From positions 1 through 43,224 of the forward strand of contig NZ_JAUG01000033.1 in assembly GCF_000708285.2 (NCBI RefSeq): 43,224 bases of DNA, in the 5' to 3' direction. The notes beneath the pieces were generated by a model. That model saw only the letters and a program-made list of their open reading frames with translations, did not search any database and was not told where the DNA came from. Source of the stretch: Pedobacter borealis DSM 19626 (lineage in GTDB: Bacteria; Bacteroidota; Bacteroidia; Sphingobacteriales; Sphingobacteriaceae). Position 1 is the first letter of the stretch. Every line of letters begins with the position of its first letter. Made by a program: the position numbers and the translations under genes. This document shows, piece by piece, positions 24,497 through 32,537 of the stretch.

Positions 24497-25810
24497 ATGG
24501 ATAAAGAAAGGCAGATTATTCATATGGATCAGGATGCATTTTTTGTGTCGGTAGAAATCAGAAAAAATCCCAAGTTATTGGGCAAACCCGTAATTATCGG
24601 CGGTGGCGGCGATAGGGGTGTGGTAGCCTCTTGCAGCTACGAAGCACGCCAGTACGGCATACATTCTGCAATGCCCGGTAGAACAGCAAAATTGCTGTGC
24701 CCCCAGGCTATATTTTTAAAAGGCGATATGGAAGAATATTCCAAAGCATCACATGATATTACCGAAATTATTGCCGATAAAGTTCCCCTTTTTGAAAAGG
24801 CCAGTATTGACGAGCACTATATCGATATGACGGGCATGGACCGCTTTTTTGGTTGTATGAAATTTGCATCAGAACTCCGTCAGACTATTATCAAAGAAAT
24901 GGGCTTACCCATTTCCTTTGGCTTGTCGATCAATAAAACCGTAGCCAAAATTGCCACGAACGAGTCTAAGCCTGATGGGGAACGGCAGGTTGCTTTTCCT
25001 GAATTGCGACCCTTTCTCGATCCTTTGGCTATTCACAAAATTCCGGGTATTGGCCATGCTACCTATAAAAAATTAAGCGAAATGGGCGTTCGCGAAATCC
25101 TTACGCTTACCCAGATTCCACAGCAGCTCATGTTTAAAATTTTGGGTCAACATGGTTTAAGTTTATGGCAAAAAGCAAACGGGATCGATCTTTCTCCCGT
25201 AGTGCCTTACCGCGAAAGAAAATCCATTGGTACACAGGCTACCTTCGAAAGCGATACCATGGATATGGCCAAATTAAAGGCCATTATAACCGGAATGGTT
25301 ACCGGCTTAACCTTTCAGTTGCGCAACCAGAAAAAACTAACCGCCTGTATTACTGTAACCGTGCGATATACCAATTTCGAAACCGTTACCCAGCAAGAGC
25401 GTATTCCGTATACCTCGCTCGATTCTTTTTTAATCAGTAAAGCACATAGCCTGTTCGAAAAGGTGTATGCAAAACGGATGCTGTTACGGCTGGTAGGCGT
25501 AAAGCTTTCGCACCTGGTGAGCGGTTACGAGCAGATTGGTTTGTATAATATTGCCGAAGAAGAATATAGTCTTTACCAGGCTATGGATAAGGTACGCAAC
25601 CACTATGGTGCCGAAGCAGTGGTAAAAGCCTGTATTGTTACCCAGCCACCCCGCGATGAAACGGGGAAAATAATCAAGTACAATCCGCGCAAAAAGAAAA
25701 TATTGATCGAAAACCAAACAGAGGAAGAACAGCAGGAAGTAAGAAAACGATCGAAAATTAGAAGTTTTATGAGTGAAAAAGGAACAATAGGTACTAAATC
25801 TTATGATTAG
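24497..25810 (+). CDS. dinB: Y-family DNA polymerase IV (translesion polymerase)
   Basis: A 437-residue Y-family polymerase. Metal ligands are D11 in HMDQDAFFVSVE and the D/E of ASIDEHYIDMTG (around residue 105). F16 matches the steric-gate position. KTVAKIATNESKPDG and the HhH segment IPGIGHATYKKLSEMGV are present, then the little-finger domain. The usual C-terminal clamp-binding peptide is not obvious; the end is a basic/Gln-rich tail. The gene is followed after 2 nt by a short dnaE, so the two polymerases are made together. Confidence 0.93.
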   Translation: MDKERQIIHMDQDAFFVSVEIRKNPKLLGKPVIIGGGGDRGVVASCSYEARQYGIHSAMPGRTAKLLCPQAIFLKGDMEEYSKASHDITEIIADKVPLFEKASIDEHYIDMTGMDRFFGCMKFASELRQTIIKEMGLPISFGLSINKTVAKIATNESKPDGERQVAFPELRPFLDPLAIHKIPGIGHATYKKLSEMGVREILTLTQIPQQLMFKILGQHGLSLWQKANGIDLSPVVPYRERKSIGTQATFESDTMDMAKLKAIITGMVTGLTFQLRNQKKLTACITVTVRYTNFETVTQQERIPYTSLDSFLISKAHSLFEKVYAKRMLLRLVGVKLSHLVSGYEQIGLYNIAEEEYSLYQAMDKVRNHYGAEAVVKACIVTQPPRDETGKIIKYNPRKKKILIENQTEEEQQEVRKRSKIRSFMSEKGTIGTKSYD

Positions 25811-25812
25811 CG

Positions 25813-28800
25813 ATGTTTTTAAATGTCCATTCTTCTTATAGCCTAAAGTATGGTACGCAGCGCATTGACCAGTTAATTGCTACTGCCCGGCGTTTGGGTA
25901 TTCACCAAATGGTACTTACTGATATCAATAACTCAACTGGGGCAGTAGAGTTTATTCGCGAGTGTTATAAACAAGGCATTGCTAAAGAAGCCGACGAAAT
26001 ACACAAAGGCAATATTCCGTATCAGATTAAACCCGTAGCAGGGATCGAGTTTCGAATTGATAATAAATTGTTGTATGTGGGCATTGCGAAGAATAAAGAG
26101 GGGATGCGTGAACTGAATGAATTTTTAAGCTACCATAACATCAACCATATTCCGTTACCCAATATTCCACCCGAAATGGAAAATGTTTATATCATTTATC
26201 CCTTTCAAAAATCTTTTAATCCAGTACTAAAAGCGAATGAATTTGTAGGCATCCGTGCCAAACAGCTCAATCTTTTGTATAAACACCCACTTTTAAAACA
26301 GAAAGAAAAATTGTTGGTGTGGCATCCTGTTACCGTTAGCGATAAGATCACCTACCGCCTGCACGAATATTTTAGGGCGATCGAGCTCAATACGCTTTTA
26401 AGTAAAGTGAACGATGAGCAAAAATGTGATCCAGATGAGTTCCTGATTCCAGAAGTAGAACTAACCCAGCAATTCGAACAGTATCCGTTTATTGTTCAGA
26501 ATACCCAGCGCTTATTGAATAGTTGCGATTTAAGTGTTTATTTTGAGGATGGTCCTACACCTATTTCTAAAAACAAGTTTTTTTATACCGGAGATTTCGA
26601 AGGGGATAAAAAAATGCTTCGGGAGTTGGCCGAAGAAGGGCTTAAGTACCGTTATGGTGAAAATAATACAGAAGCCATTGAGCGTTTGGAAAAAGAACTC
26701 CGGATCATCGAACTTAAAAACTTCTGCGCCTATTTTCTCATCACCTTCGATATTGTAAGCTATGCCATGAATAAATGCGGTTTTTACCACGTTGGCCGTG
26801 GCTCGGGTGCAAACAGCATTGTAGCTTATTGTTTGCGCATTACCGATGTAGATCCGATTGATCTCGATTTGTATTTCGAACGTTTCCTGCATGAAAAACG
26901 GACTAGTCCGCCAGATTTTGATATCGATTTCTCCTGGGACGAAAGAGAAGTGATTCAGCGTTATATTTTTGAACGCTACCCTAAATGGCATGTTGCTTTT
27001 TTGGGTACCATGAGCACTTTTAAAGATCGTGCAATTATCAGGGAAATTGGTAAGGTACTGGGTTTACCCAAAGGCGAAATAGATAGTTTTACAGATCCCA
27101 CTAAAGAACGCGAAAATTTACTGAATGCTACTTACCAGAAATTGCAGGTCGTGTACCAATACATGAAAGGAATGCCCAACCAGCGTTCGATTCATGCCGG
27201 AGGAATTTTAATTTCTGAAGAACCAATTACCTATTATACAGCCTTGGATATGCCGCCAAAAGGTTTCCCAACCGTGCAATGGGATATGTACGAAGCCGAA
27301 GCCATAGGTTATGAGAAATTCGATATTTTAAGTCAGCGGGGTATCGGGCATATCCGCGAAGCCGTGCAGCTCATTAAAAAAAATAAGAGAAAGGATATCG
27401 ATATCCACGATTTTAAAACTTTTAAAGAAGACCAGAAATTGAATGGTATCCTTAAAGAAGGGCAGCCCATAGGGTGTTTTTATATCGAATCGCCGGCTAT
27501 GCGGCAACTGCTCAAAAAACTGAAATGCGATAATTATCTTACCCTGGTGGCGGCCAGTTCCATTATCCGTCCGGGCGTGGCCAGCTCAGGCATGATGAAA
27601 TCCTATATCGAACGCTATCACGTACCCGATAAAGTAGTATACCTCTGCGAGGTGATGAAAGAGCGGCTTAGTGAAACCTATGGGGTAATGGTTTATCAGG
27701 AAGATGTGATCAAAGTATGCCATTATTTTGCAGGTCTAGATCTTGCCGATGCCGATATCCTGCGCAAAGCGATGAGTGGAAAATACCGTTCTAAACTGGC
27801 TTTTGATGAACTGGTGAATAAGTTTTTTGTTTCAGCCAGAAAAGAAGGGCACTCAGAAGAACTCATTAGCGAAGTTTGGCGACAGATTTCTTCTTTTGCC
27901 GGTTACAGTTTTTCAAAAGCACATTCAGCCTCTTTTGCAGTAGAAAGTTACCAGAGTTTATTTTTGAAAACGTATTACCCCATGGAATTTATGGTAGCGG
28001 TACTGAATAATTATGGTGGTTTTTACAGTCGATGGGTTTACGTGCACGAATTGCAAAAAACAGGAGCAAGGGTGCATTTACCCTGCGTTAACTGTAGCGA
28101 TGATGTGGTAAATATAAAAGGCGAAGATGCTTATCTGGGCTTCATTGCCGTTCAGGGCTTGGAAGAAAAAATCATCAAAATTATTCCACAAGAACGTGCT
28201 GCAAATGGTTTGTATATAGATCTCGAAGATTTTGTAAGGCGGACCTGCATCTCATTAGAACAGGCCATTATTTTAATCCGTTTGGGCGCCTTGCGTTTTA
28301 CTGGGAAAGATCGGAAAACCCTGCTTTGGGATGTGCATAACTACCTTGGGTTTAAACAAAAAAAAGTGAATCATGCCGAGCTTTTTAAGCTGAGTTACAA
28401 AACCTATCAGCTCCCCGCCTTGGCCGATTCCGAACTCGAAAATGCTTACACAGAATTAGAGTTATTGGGATATCCGCTCAATTATAAAATGTTCGATTTT
28501 TTAAAAACGCCTTATTGTGGTGATGTTATGGCGGTAGATCTGCACAAACATTTGGGTAAAACGGTAAGAATGGTAGGGAGCTATGTTTGCGAAAAAACGG
28601 TACACACCATTAAAAATACCAAAATGTGGTTCGGTACTTTTTTAGATGCCAATGGCGATTTTTTTGATACGACCCATTTCCCCAATAGCACACCCATGTA
28701 TCCCTTTAAAGGAAAGGGCTGTTACCTTATTTTAGGTAAAGTGGTAGAAGATTTCGGCTTTCAGAGCATCGAAGTTTTAAAGTTCGCCAAATTGGATATT

Positions 28801-28827
28801 CAAATGAACCCGGTGGCAATTGATTAA
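25813..28827 (+). CDS. DNA polymerase III alpha-type (short, error-prone/ImuC-like)
   Basis: A 1004-residue C-family polymerase. The catalytic aspartates are D368 and D370 in PPDFDIDF, and D504 in KFDILSQRGIGHI. GRGSGANSIVAYCL and SGKYRSKLAF fit the palm/fingers; an OB-fold (VRMVGSYVCEKT) lies near the end. The N-terminal PHP domain is degenerate: NVHSSYS replaces the HxHS metal motif and TDIN replaces TDHG, so it should lack proofreading. The protein is clearly shorter than replicative DnaE (about 1160-1200) and lacks the C-terminal tau-binding part, like ImuC/DnaE2. Pairing with dinB rather than imuB is notable. Confidence 0.9.
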   Translation: MFLNVHSSYSLKYGTQRIDQLIATARRLGIHQMVLTDINNSTGAVEFIRECYKQGIAKEADEIHKGNIPYQIKPVAGIEFRIDNKLLYVGIAKNKEGMRELNEFLSYHNINHIPLPNIPPEMENVYIIYPFQKSFNPVLKANEFVGIRAKQLNLLYKHPLLKQKEKLLVWHPVTVSDKITYRLHEYFRAIELNTLLSKVNDEQKCDPDEFLIPEVELTQQFEQYPFIVQNTQRLLNSCDLSVYFEDGPTPISKNKFFYTGDFEGDKKMLRELAEEGLKYRYGENNTEAIERLEKELRIIELKNFCAYFLITFDIVSYAMNKCGFYHVGRGSGANSIVAYCLRITDVDPIDLDLYFERFLHEKRTSPPDFDIDFSWDEREVIQRYIFERYPKWHVAFLGTMSTFKDRAIIREIGKVLGLPKGEIDSFTDPTKERENLLNATYQKLQVVYQYMKGMPNQRSIHAGGILISEEPITYYTALDMPPKGFPTVQWDMYEAEAIGYEKFDILSQRGIGHIREAVQLIKKNKRKDIDIHDFKTFKEDQKLNGILKEGQPIGCFYIESPAMRQLLKKLKCDNYLTLVAASSIIRPGVASSGMMKSYIERYHVPDKVVYLCEVMKERLSETYGVMVYQEDVIKVCHYFAGLDLADADILRKAMSGKYRSKLAFDELVNKFFVSARKEGHSEELISEVWRQISSFAGYSFSKAHSASFAVESYQSLFLKTYYPMEFMVAVLNNYGGFYSRWVYVHELQKTGARVHLPCVNCSDDVVNIKGEDAYLGFIAVQGLEEKIIKIIPQERAANGLYIDLEDFVRRTCISLEQAIILIRLGALRFTGKDRKTLLWDVHNYLGFKQKKVNHAELFKLSYKTYQLPALADSELENAYTELELLGYPLNYKMFDFLKTPYCGDVMAVDLHKHLGKTVRMVGSYVCEKTVHTIKNTKMWFGTFLDANGDFFDTTHFPNSTPMYPFKGKGCYLILGKVVEDFGFQSIEVLKFAKLDIQMNPVAID

Positions 28828-28837
28828 ATAAATTGAT

Positions 28838-29416
28838 ATGAATTTAAAATTAAACAGAGATTGGTATTCAATAGTTGTTTACCCTCACCGAGAAGCTATT
28901 AATGATGTTAAAGTTTTAAAAGATATGCTCTGGTCTAAGGTTGGCTGGTATAATAGTAGAGATTCAGAAGCACATGTTACGATTGCTCTGTTTGAAGCAA
29001 ATAAGTGTGAATTTGATTTTTACATATCTTATATTAAAGACTTTTGTTATGCTGAAAAACCAAACTTTGTGATGTTTGATCATTTGATTGCTTCGGAAAA
29101 AAACGGAGCAGTTGTTGTTTTGCCTAACAAGAGTTCTAAACCTTACTTGAATAATCTTTTTAAAAGATTTAGACCAGGCTTGAGATATAAGAAAGTAATG
29201 AATGGAACTGATGCCCATATCTCTATTGGGAGGAAACTACATCCCGAAGATATTGAAATAGCTCAAGATCTATTCGAAGAAGTTAGCTTGAATTTTTTAT
29301 GTGAGAAGATTGCAATTCGTAAATTCAATGATGAGATAGGACAGTATGAGGTCATTTACGAATTTTATTTTTTGGGAAATCCTCCTAAACAAGGACAACT
29401 TTCATTGTTTCAATAA
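28838..29416 (+). CDS. 2H phosphoesterase (2'-5' RNA ligase-like) with C-terminal clamp-binding motif
   Basis: A 192-residue protein with the two HxT/S motifs of the 2H superfamily: AHVTIALF (H46) and AHISIGRKL (H127). 2H enzymes cut or join 2',5' or 2',3'-cyclic phosphodiester bonds in RNA or nucleotides. The last residues, KQGQLSLFQ, contain QLSLF (187-191), the textbook consensus of the bacterial beta-clamp-binding pentapeptide (QL[SD]LF). The gene starts 10 nt after dnaE on the same strand, so it may be the third member of the polymerase cassette. It is AT-richer than dinB and dnaE. The substrate is unknown. Confidence 0.82.
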   Translation: MNLKLNRDWYSIVVYPHREAINDVKVLKDMLWSKVGWYNSRDSEAHVTIALFEANKCEFDFYISYIKDFCYAEKPNFVMFDHLIASEKNGAVVVLPNKSSKPYLNNLFKRFRPGLRYKKVMNGTDAHISIGRKLHPEDIEIAQDLFEEVSLNFLCEKIAIRKFNDEIGQYEVIYEFYFLGNPPKQGQLSLFQ

Positions 29417-29434
29417 AAGGAAGTTTATTAGGTG

Positions 29435-29463
29435 TGAGCCGATTAATTCCCCTAATCGGCTCA
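29435..29463 (+). promoter_or_regulatory. Palindrome 1 upstream of fic
   Basis: TGAGCCGATTA - 7 bases - TAATCGGCTCA, a perfect inverted repeat with 11-bp arms. It has the same arm length and spacer as palindrome 2, and the arms differ by a single base. Confidence 0.75.
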
Positions 29464-29479
29464 TGATTTGGCTTTTTTT

Positions 29480-29508
29480 TGAGCCGAATAAGTCGTATAT
29501 TCGGCTCA
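29480..29508 (+). promoter_or_regulatory. Palindrome 2 overlapping the fic start codon
   Basis: TGAGCCGAATA - 7 bases - TATTCGGCTCA. The last base of the right arm is the A of the fic ATG at 29508. The centres of the two palindromes are 45 bp apart. Binding of a dimeric winged-helix protein here, or RNA folding, would block fic expression. Confidence 0.75.
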
Positions 29509-30614
29509 TGCAATATAATTGGGAACTATCAACCTGGCCAAATTTTACTTTTTCTATAAAAGATTTTGAACATGATCTCTATAATTTTGCACAGCAAACA
29601 GGCGAGGTTAATGCTTTACTAAAGTCATTGCCTGATGATATCAGACAGGAAACATTGCTTGAAATGATATTATCTGAAGCCATAAAGACATCTGAGATTG
29701 AAGGGGAGTTTTTGAGTAGAAAAGATGTGATGTCTTCCATAAAAAATAATCTCGGACTTAATAAAACACCTGATGTTGTTAAAGATAAACGTGCTTCTGG
29801 AATAGCTGATTTAATGATTGATGTGAGAAATTCCTTTTCTGACATACTAACTGAAGATACCTTATGGAATTGGCACGAGCTTTTATTTACAGGCAATAAA
29901 CATATAAACATCGGTACTTGGAGAAAAAGCGATGATCCGATGCAGGTTGTGTCTGGTGGGGTGGGTAAAGAAGAAGTTCATTTTGAAGCGCTACCATCGC
30001 ATCGTGTTGTTAGCGAAATGAAAGCTTTTATCATTTGGTTTAATGAAACCAAACCACGAGGAGCTAAAGAAATTAAAGATCCTGTAATAAGGGCAGGTAT
30101 TGCACATTTATATTTCGAAACTATCCATCCTTTCGAAGACGGGAACGGACGTATCGGGAGAGCAATTGCTGAAAAAACGATTTCTCAAACATTAGGTAGG
30201 CCAGTAATGCTCAGCTTATCTAAAGCAATTGAAAGTGACAGGTCTGCTTATTATCAAGCTTTAAAAAACGCCCAAAGGAGTAATGAAATTTCTGCATGGC
30301 TTAAATATTTTGCGGCGATTGCACTTCAGGCACAATTAGAAGCCAAGCAAATGATCGATTTTACACTCCGCAAAATAAAAGTTTTCGACTTATTTGGCGC
30401 GAAGCTTAATGACAGGCAAAGGAAGGTTTTGCAAAAGATGTACAGTTTCGGGATTGATGGCTTTGAAGGCGGGATGACTGCAAAAAAGTATATTTCAATC
30501 ACTAAAACTTCAAAAGCAACTGCTACAAGAGATTTAAAGGAGTTAGAGGGATTAGGGATTTTAATAACTTTTGGTGGCGGTAGGAGTGTGCATTATAAAA
30601 TTAAAGAATTATAA
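29508..30614 (+). CDS. Fic family protein (DUF4172-Fic-winged helix)
   Basis: A 368-residue Fic protein. The N-terminus MQYNWELSTWPNFTFSI fits DUF4172. The inhibitory helix is TSEIEG (T61 to G66, the [S/T]xxxE[G/N] motif), so this is a self-inhibited class II Fic. The catalytic core is HPFEDGNGRIGR (H207-R218), which transfers AMP or another NMP to target side chains. A C-terminal winged helix (YISITKTSKATATRDLKELEGLGIL) could bind DNA. The open frame extends 54 codons upstream into the 2H gene, but the ATG at 29508 matches the family N-terminus. Twin palindromes cover its leader, suggesting autoregulation. Confidence 0.9.
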   Translation: MQYNWELSTWPNFTFSIKDFEHDLYNFAQQTGEVNALLKSLPDDIRQETLLEMILSEAIKTSEIEGEFLSRKDVMSSIKNNLGLNKTPDVVKDKRASGIADLMIDVRNSFSDILTEDTLWNWHELLFTGNKHINIGTWRKSDDPMQVVSGGVGKEEVHFEALPSHRVVSEMKAFIIWFNETKPRGAKEIKDPVIRAGIAHLYFETIHPFEDGNGRIGRAIAEKTISQTLGRPVMLSLSKAIESDRSAYYQALKNAQRSNEISAWLKYFAAIALQAQLEAKQMIDFTLRKIKVFDLFGAKLNDRQRKVLQKMYSFGIDGFEGGMTAKKYISITKTSKATATRDLKELEGLGILITFGGGRSVHYKIKEL

Positions 30615-30625
30615 TTATTTAAACC

Positions 30626-31135
30626 ATGATCCACTTTAAAGCAGAAATAGAGCGTTTCGAAACCATGGGCGAAAAAACCGGCTGGAGTTATGTCTTTATT
30701 CCGGCAGCACTGGCCAATGAAATCAAACCAGATTGTAAAAAGAGTTTCAGGGTAAAAGGAAAGATAGATCAGTTGGAGATTAGCGGTATGGCAACCATCC
30801 CCATGGGAGAGGGCGATTTTATTATTGCTTTAAAAGGCGAAGTCCGTAAAAAATTAAGAAAAGAAGCCGGAGCAGGTGTCGAACTCTATTTAGAAGAAGA
30901 TAAAGATTTTAAAATCGAAATGCCCGAAGACCTCGAAATCTGCTTATCAGAAGAAGAACATTTAATCCGGAATTTTTTAAAACAGCCTAAATCGCACCAA
31001 AACTATTACATCAACTGGATCAATCAGGCTAAAATCGAGCCTACACGTACCAAAAGGATCGTAATGACTGTTAAAGCCATGGATAAAGGGCAAGATTTTG
31101 GCGCAATGATCAGAGAATCGCAGGGGAAGTCTTAA
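30626..31135 (+). CDS. DUF1905 / YdeI (OmpD-associated) family protein
   Basis: A 169-residue protein. The N-terminal ~90 residues form the DUF1905 beta-barrel (FKAEIERFETMGEKTGWSYVFIPAALANEI). The C-terminal part (HQNYYINWINQAKIEPTRTKRIVMTVKAM) is the YdeI/OmdA-type helix pair. YdeI-like proteins are named for bacteriocin or peptide protection in enterobacteria; the role here is unknown. It lies 11 nt after fic, same strand. Its base composition and codon use look closer to dinB/dnaE than to the two genes between. Confidence 0.82.
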   Translation: MIHFKAEIERFETMGEKTGWSYVFIPAALANEIKPDCKKSFRVKGKIDQLEISGMATIPMGEGDFIIALKGEVRKKLRKEAGAGVELYLEEDKDFKIEMPEDLEICLSEEEHLIRNFLKQPKSHQNYYINWINQAKIEPTRTKRIVMTVKAMDKGQDFGAMIRESQGKS

Positions 31136-31180
31136 TTTATAGTCCTTAGTCGGAAGTCAATAGAACTAGACGATGTGGAT

Positions 31181-31957
31181 TTAAGACTCTGGATTTCGGA
31201 CTCTGGACTTCAGACTCTGGACTTCGGACTCCCTGTTATAATTCCTAAACCAGCTCCAAATTTTCATTTGTATTACGCCTAAAAAAGCCTCCCTAAAGAT
31301 ACGGGTGCTCATTTTTGATGTTCCTTCGGTACGGTCGGTGAAGATGATTGGAACTTCGACCACTTTAAAACCAAATTTAATCGCAGTGAATTTCATTTCG
31401 ATCTGAAACGCATAACCAACAAACTTAATTTTATTTAATGGAATAGTTTCCAACACAATTTTGCGGTAACATTTAAACCCTGCAGTAGCATCCTGAATAT
31501 TTATACGGGTAATCATACGTACATACATTGAAGCAAAATACGACATTAAAACCCTGCCCATTGGCCAATTTACCACATTTACACCCTTAACATACCTAGA
31601 GCCAATGGCTACATCAGCACCGTTTACACAGGCTTCGCGTAAGCGTGATAGATCATCGGGGTTGTGCGAGAAATCGGCATCCATTTCAAAAATGTAAGCA
31701 TAATCGTGTTGTAATGCCCACTTGAAGCCGTAAATATAGGCTGTACCCAATCCTTGTTTCCCTGCGCGTTCCTCAATAAATAAATGTCCTTCGTATTCGT
31801 CTTGTAAAGATTTTACAATTTCAGCAGTTCCATCAGGCGAACCATCATCAATAATTAAAACATGAAAAGGCTGTGTTAAAGAAAAAACCTTTCTAATGAT
31901 CTTTTCGATGTTTTCCTTCTCGTTGTAGGTGGGAATGATGACTAAACTATCTGACAC
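31181..31957 (-). CDS. Polyprenol-phosphate mannosyltransferase-like GT2 glycosyltransferase
   Basis: A 258-residue GT2 enzyme of the dolichyl-phosphate mannose synthase (DPM1) type: LVIIPTYNEKENIEKII at the start, DDGSPDGTAEIV, and the metal-binding FEMDADFSHNP. VPIIFTDRTEGTSKMS is the typical end of the domain. It makes a polyprenyl-phosphate-linked sugar for protein or glycan modification at the membrane. No C-terminal membrane segments are present. The last ~16 residues (ESEVQSLKSRVRNPES) are encoded by a 14-bp tandem repeat and are probably not original to the protein. Confidence 0.9.
   Translation of the reverse strand: MSDSLVIIPTYNEKENIEKIIRKVFSLTQPFHVLIIDDGSPDGTAEIVKSLQDEYEGHLFIEERAGKQGLGTAYIYGFKWALQHDYAYIFEMDADFSHNPDDLSRLREACVNGADVAIGSRYVKGVNVVNWPMGRVLMSYFASMYVRMITRINIQDATAGFKCYRKIVLETIPLNKIKFVGYAFQIEMKFTAIKFGFKVVEVPIIFTDRTEGTSKMSTRIFREAFLGVIQMKIWSWFRNYNRESEVQSLKSRVRNPES
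31184..31235. repeat. 14-bp tandem repeat inside the 3' end of the GT2 gene
   Basis: Three units of RGACTCTGGAYTTC (31184-31197, 31198-31211, 31212-31225) and a partial fourth. The stop codon of the GT2 gene directly abuts the first unit. Confidence 0.85.
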
Positions 31958-32121
31958 GTTTGTTGTGGTTTTTAATAATGTAAGCTTCCTGTGTTTATAT
32001 ATTTATTACACTTTGCTTTTAGACTGCGAAAGTAAATATTTAATATGAAACCTTTATGAATTTTCGTTAATTCGAGATAGTTCGTCTTCCTGAACTTGTT
32101 TTATTCGTTGTTTTTAAAGCT

Positions 32122-32170
32122 TTGTCAGTCTGTCCAAAGGACTCCTGTGGAGAGCGTAGTCGAAGACCTC
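32122..32170. repeat. CTGTCC/GTCGAAG repeat arm
   Basis: TTGTCAGTCTGTCCAAAGGA followed by CTCCTGTGGAGAGCGTAGTCGAAG is a near copy of the segment at 34079-34116, with a small internal hairpin (CTCC..GGAG). Confidence 0.65.
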
Positions 32171-32232
32171 TCCCATATATTTCCCGCTGATTTAGCAGAT
32201 CACCGCAGATTAACTTTCAAAGTTTGTGTGGT

Positions 32233-32279
32233 CCGGATTTGTAATCCAGATCTTCGTTCTCCAGATTTGTAATCTGGTT
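32233..32279. repeat. Tandem REP-like hairpins (GGATT-TGT-AATCC type)
   Basis: GGATT-TGT-AATCC (32236-32248) and CCAGATT-TGT-AATCTGG (32262-32278) are two related hairpins 13 bp apart. Such pairs resemble REP elements mobilised by RAYT (TnpA-REP) transposases; no RAYT gene is in the window. Confidence 0.65.
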
Positions 32280-32537
32280 TAGCAGTTTTGCAAGGATTAC
32301 GGGGCTCAACTGACTGTTGTATTTACTTTCAGCTTTACGGTACAAACCTTGTTCCTAAACCCGATCGGCGTGTAAAGCCCGTAGACCGAAGCATGAGGGC
32401 GAGGACTTGGAACAAGAGCGGGACAGCAGGCCTCCAAGAACCACTATCTTTTCCTTTCCAAATTTTCAGTATATCAATAAATAATCGTTTTATAGATTTC
32501 TTCCCGAACATCCGGGATCGAAATGACGATTACTTTC

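Larger units (their letters stand above)
31958..32537. repeat. 580-bp intergenic region with several repeat families
   Basis: No gene is credible here. It holds a repeat arm at 32122-32170, a pair of GATT-TGT-AATC hairpins at 32233-32279, and a GC-rich foldable segment at 32340-32440. The rest is AT-rich sequence upstream of the GT2 gene. Confidence 0.6.
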
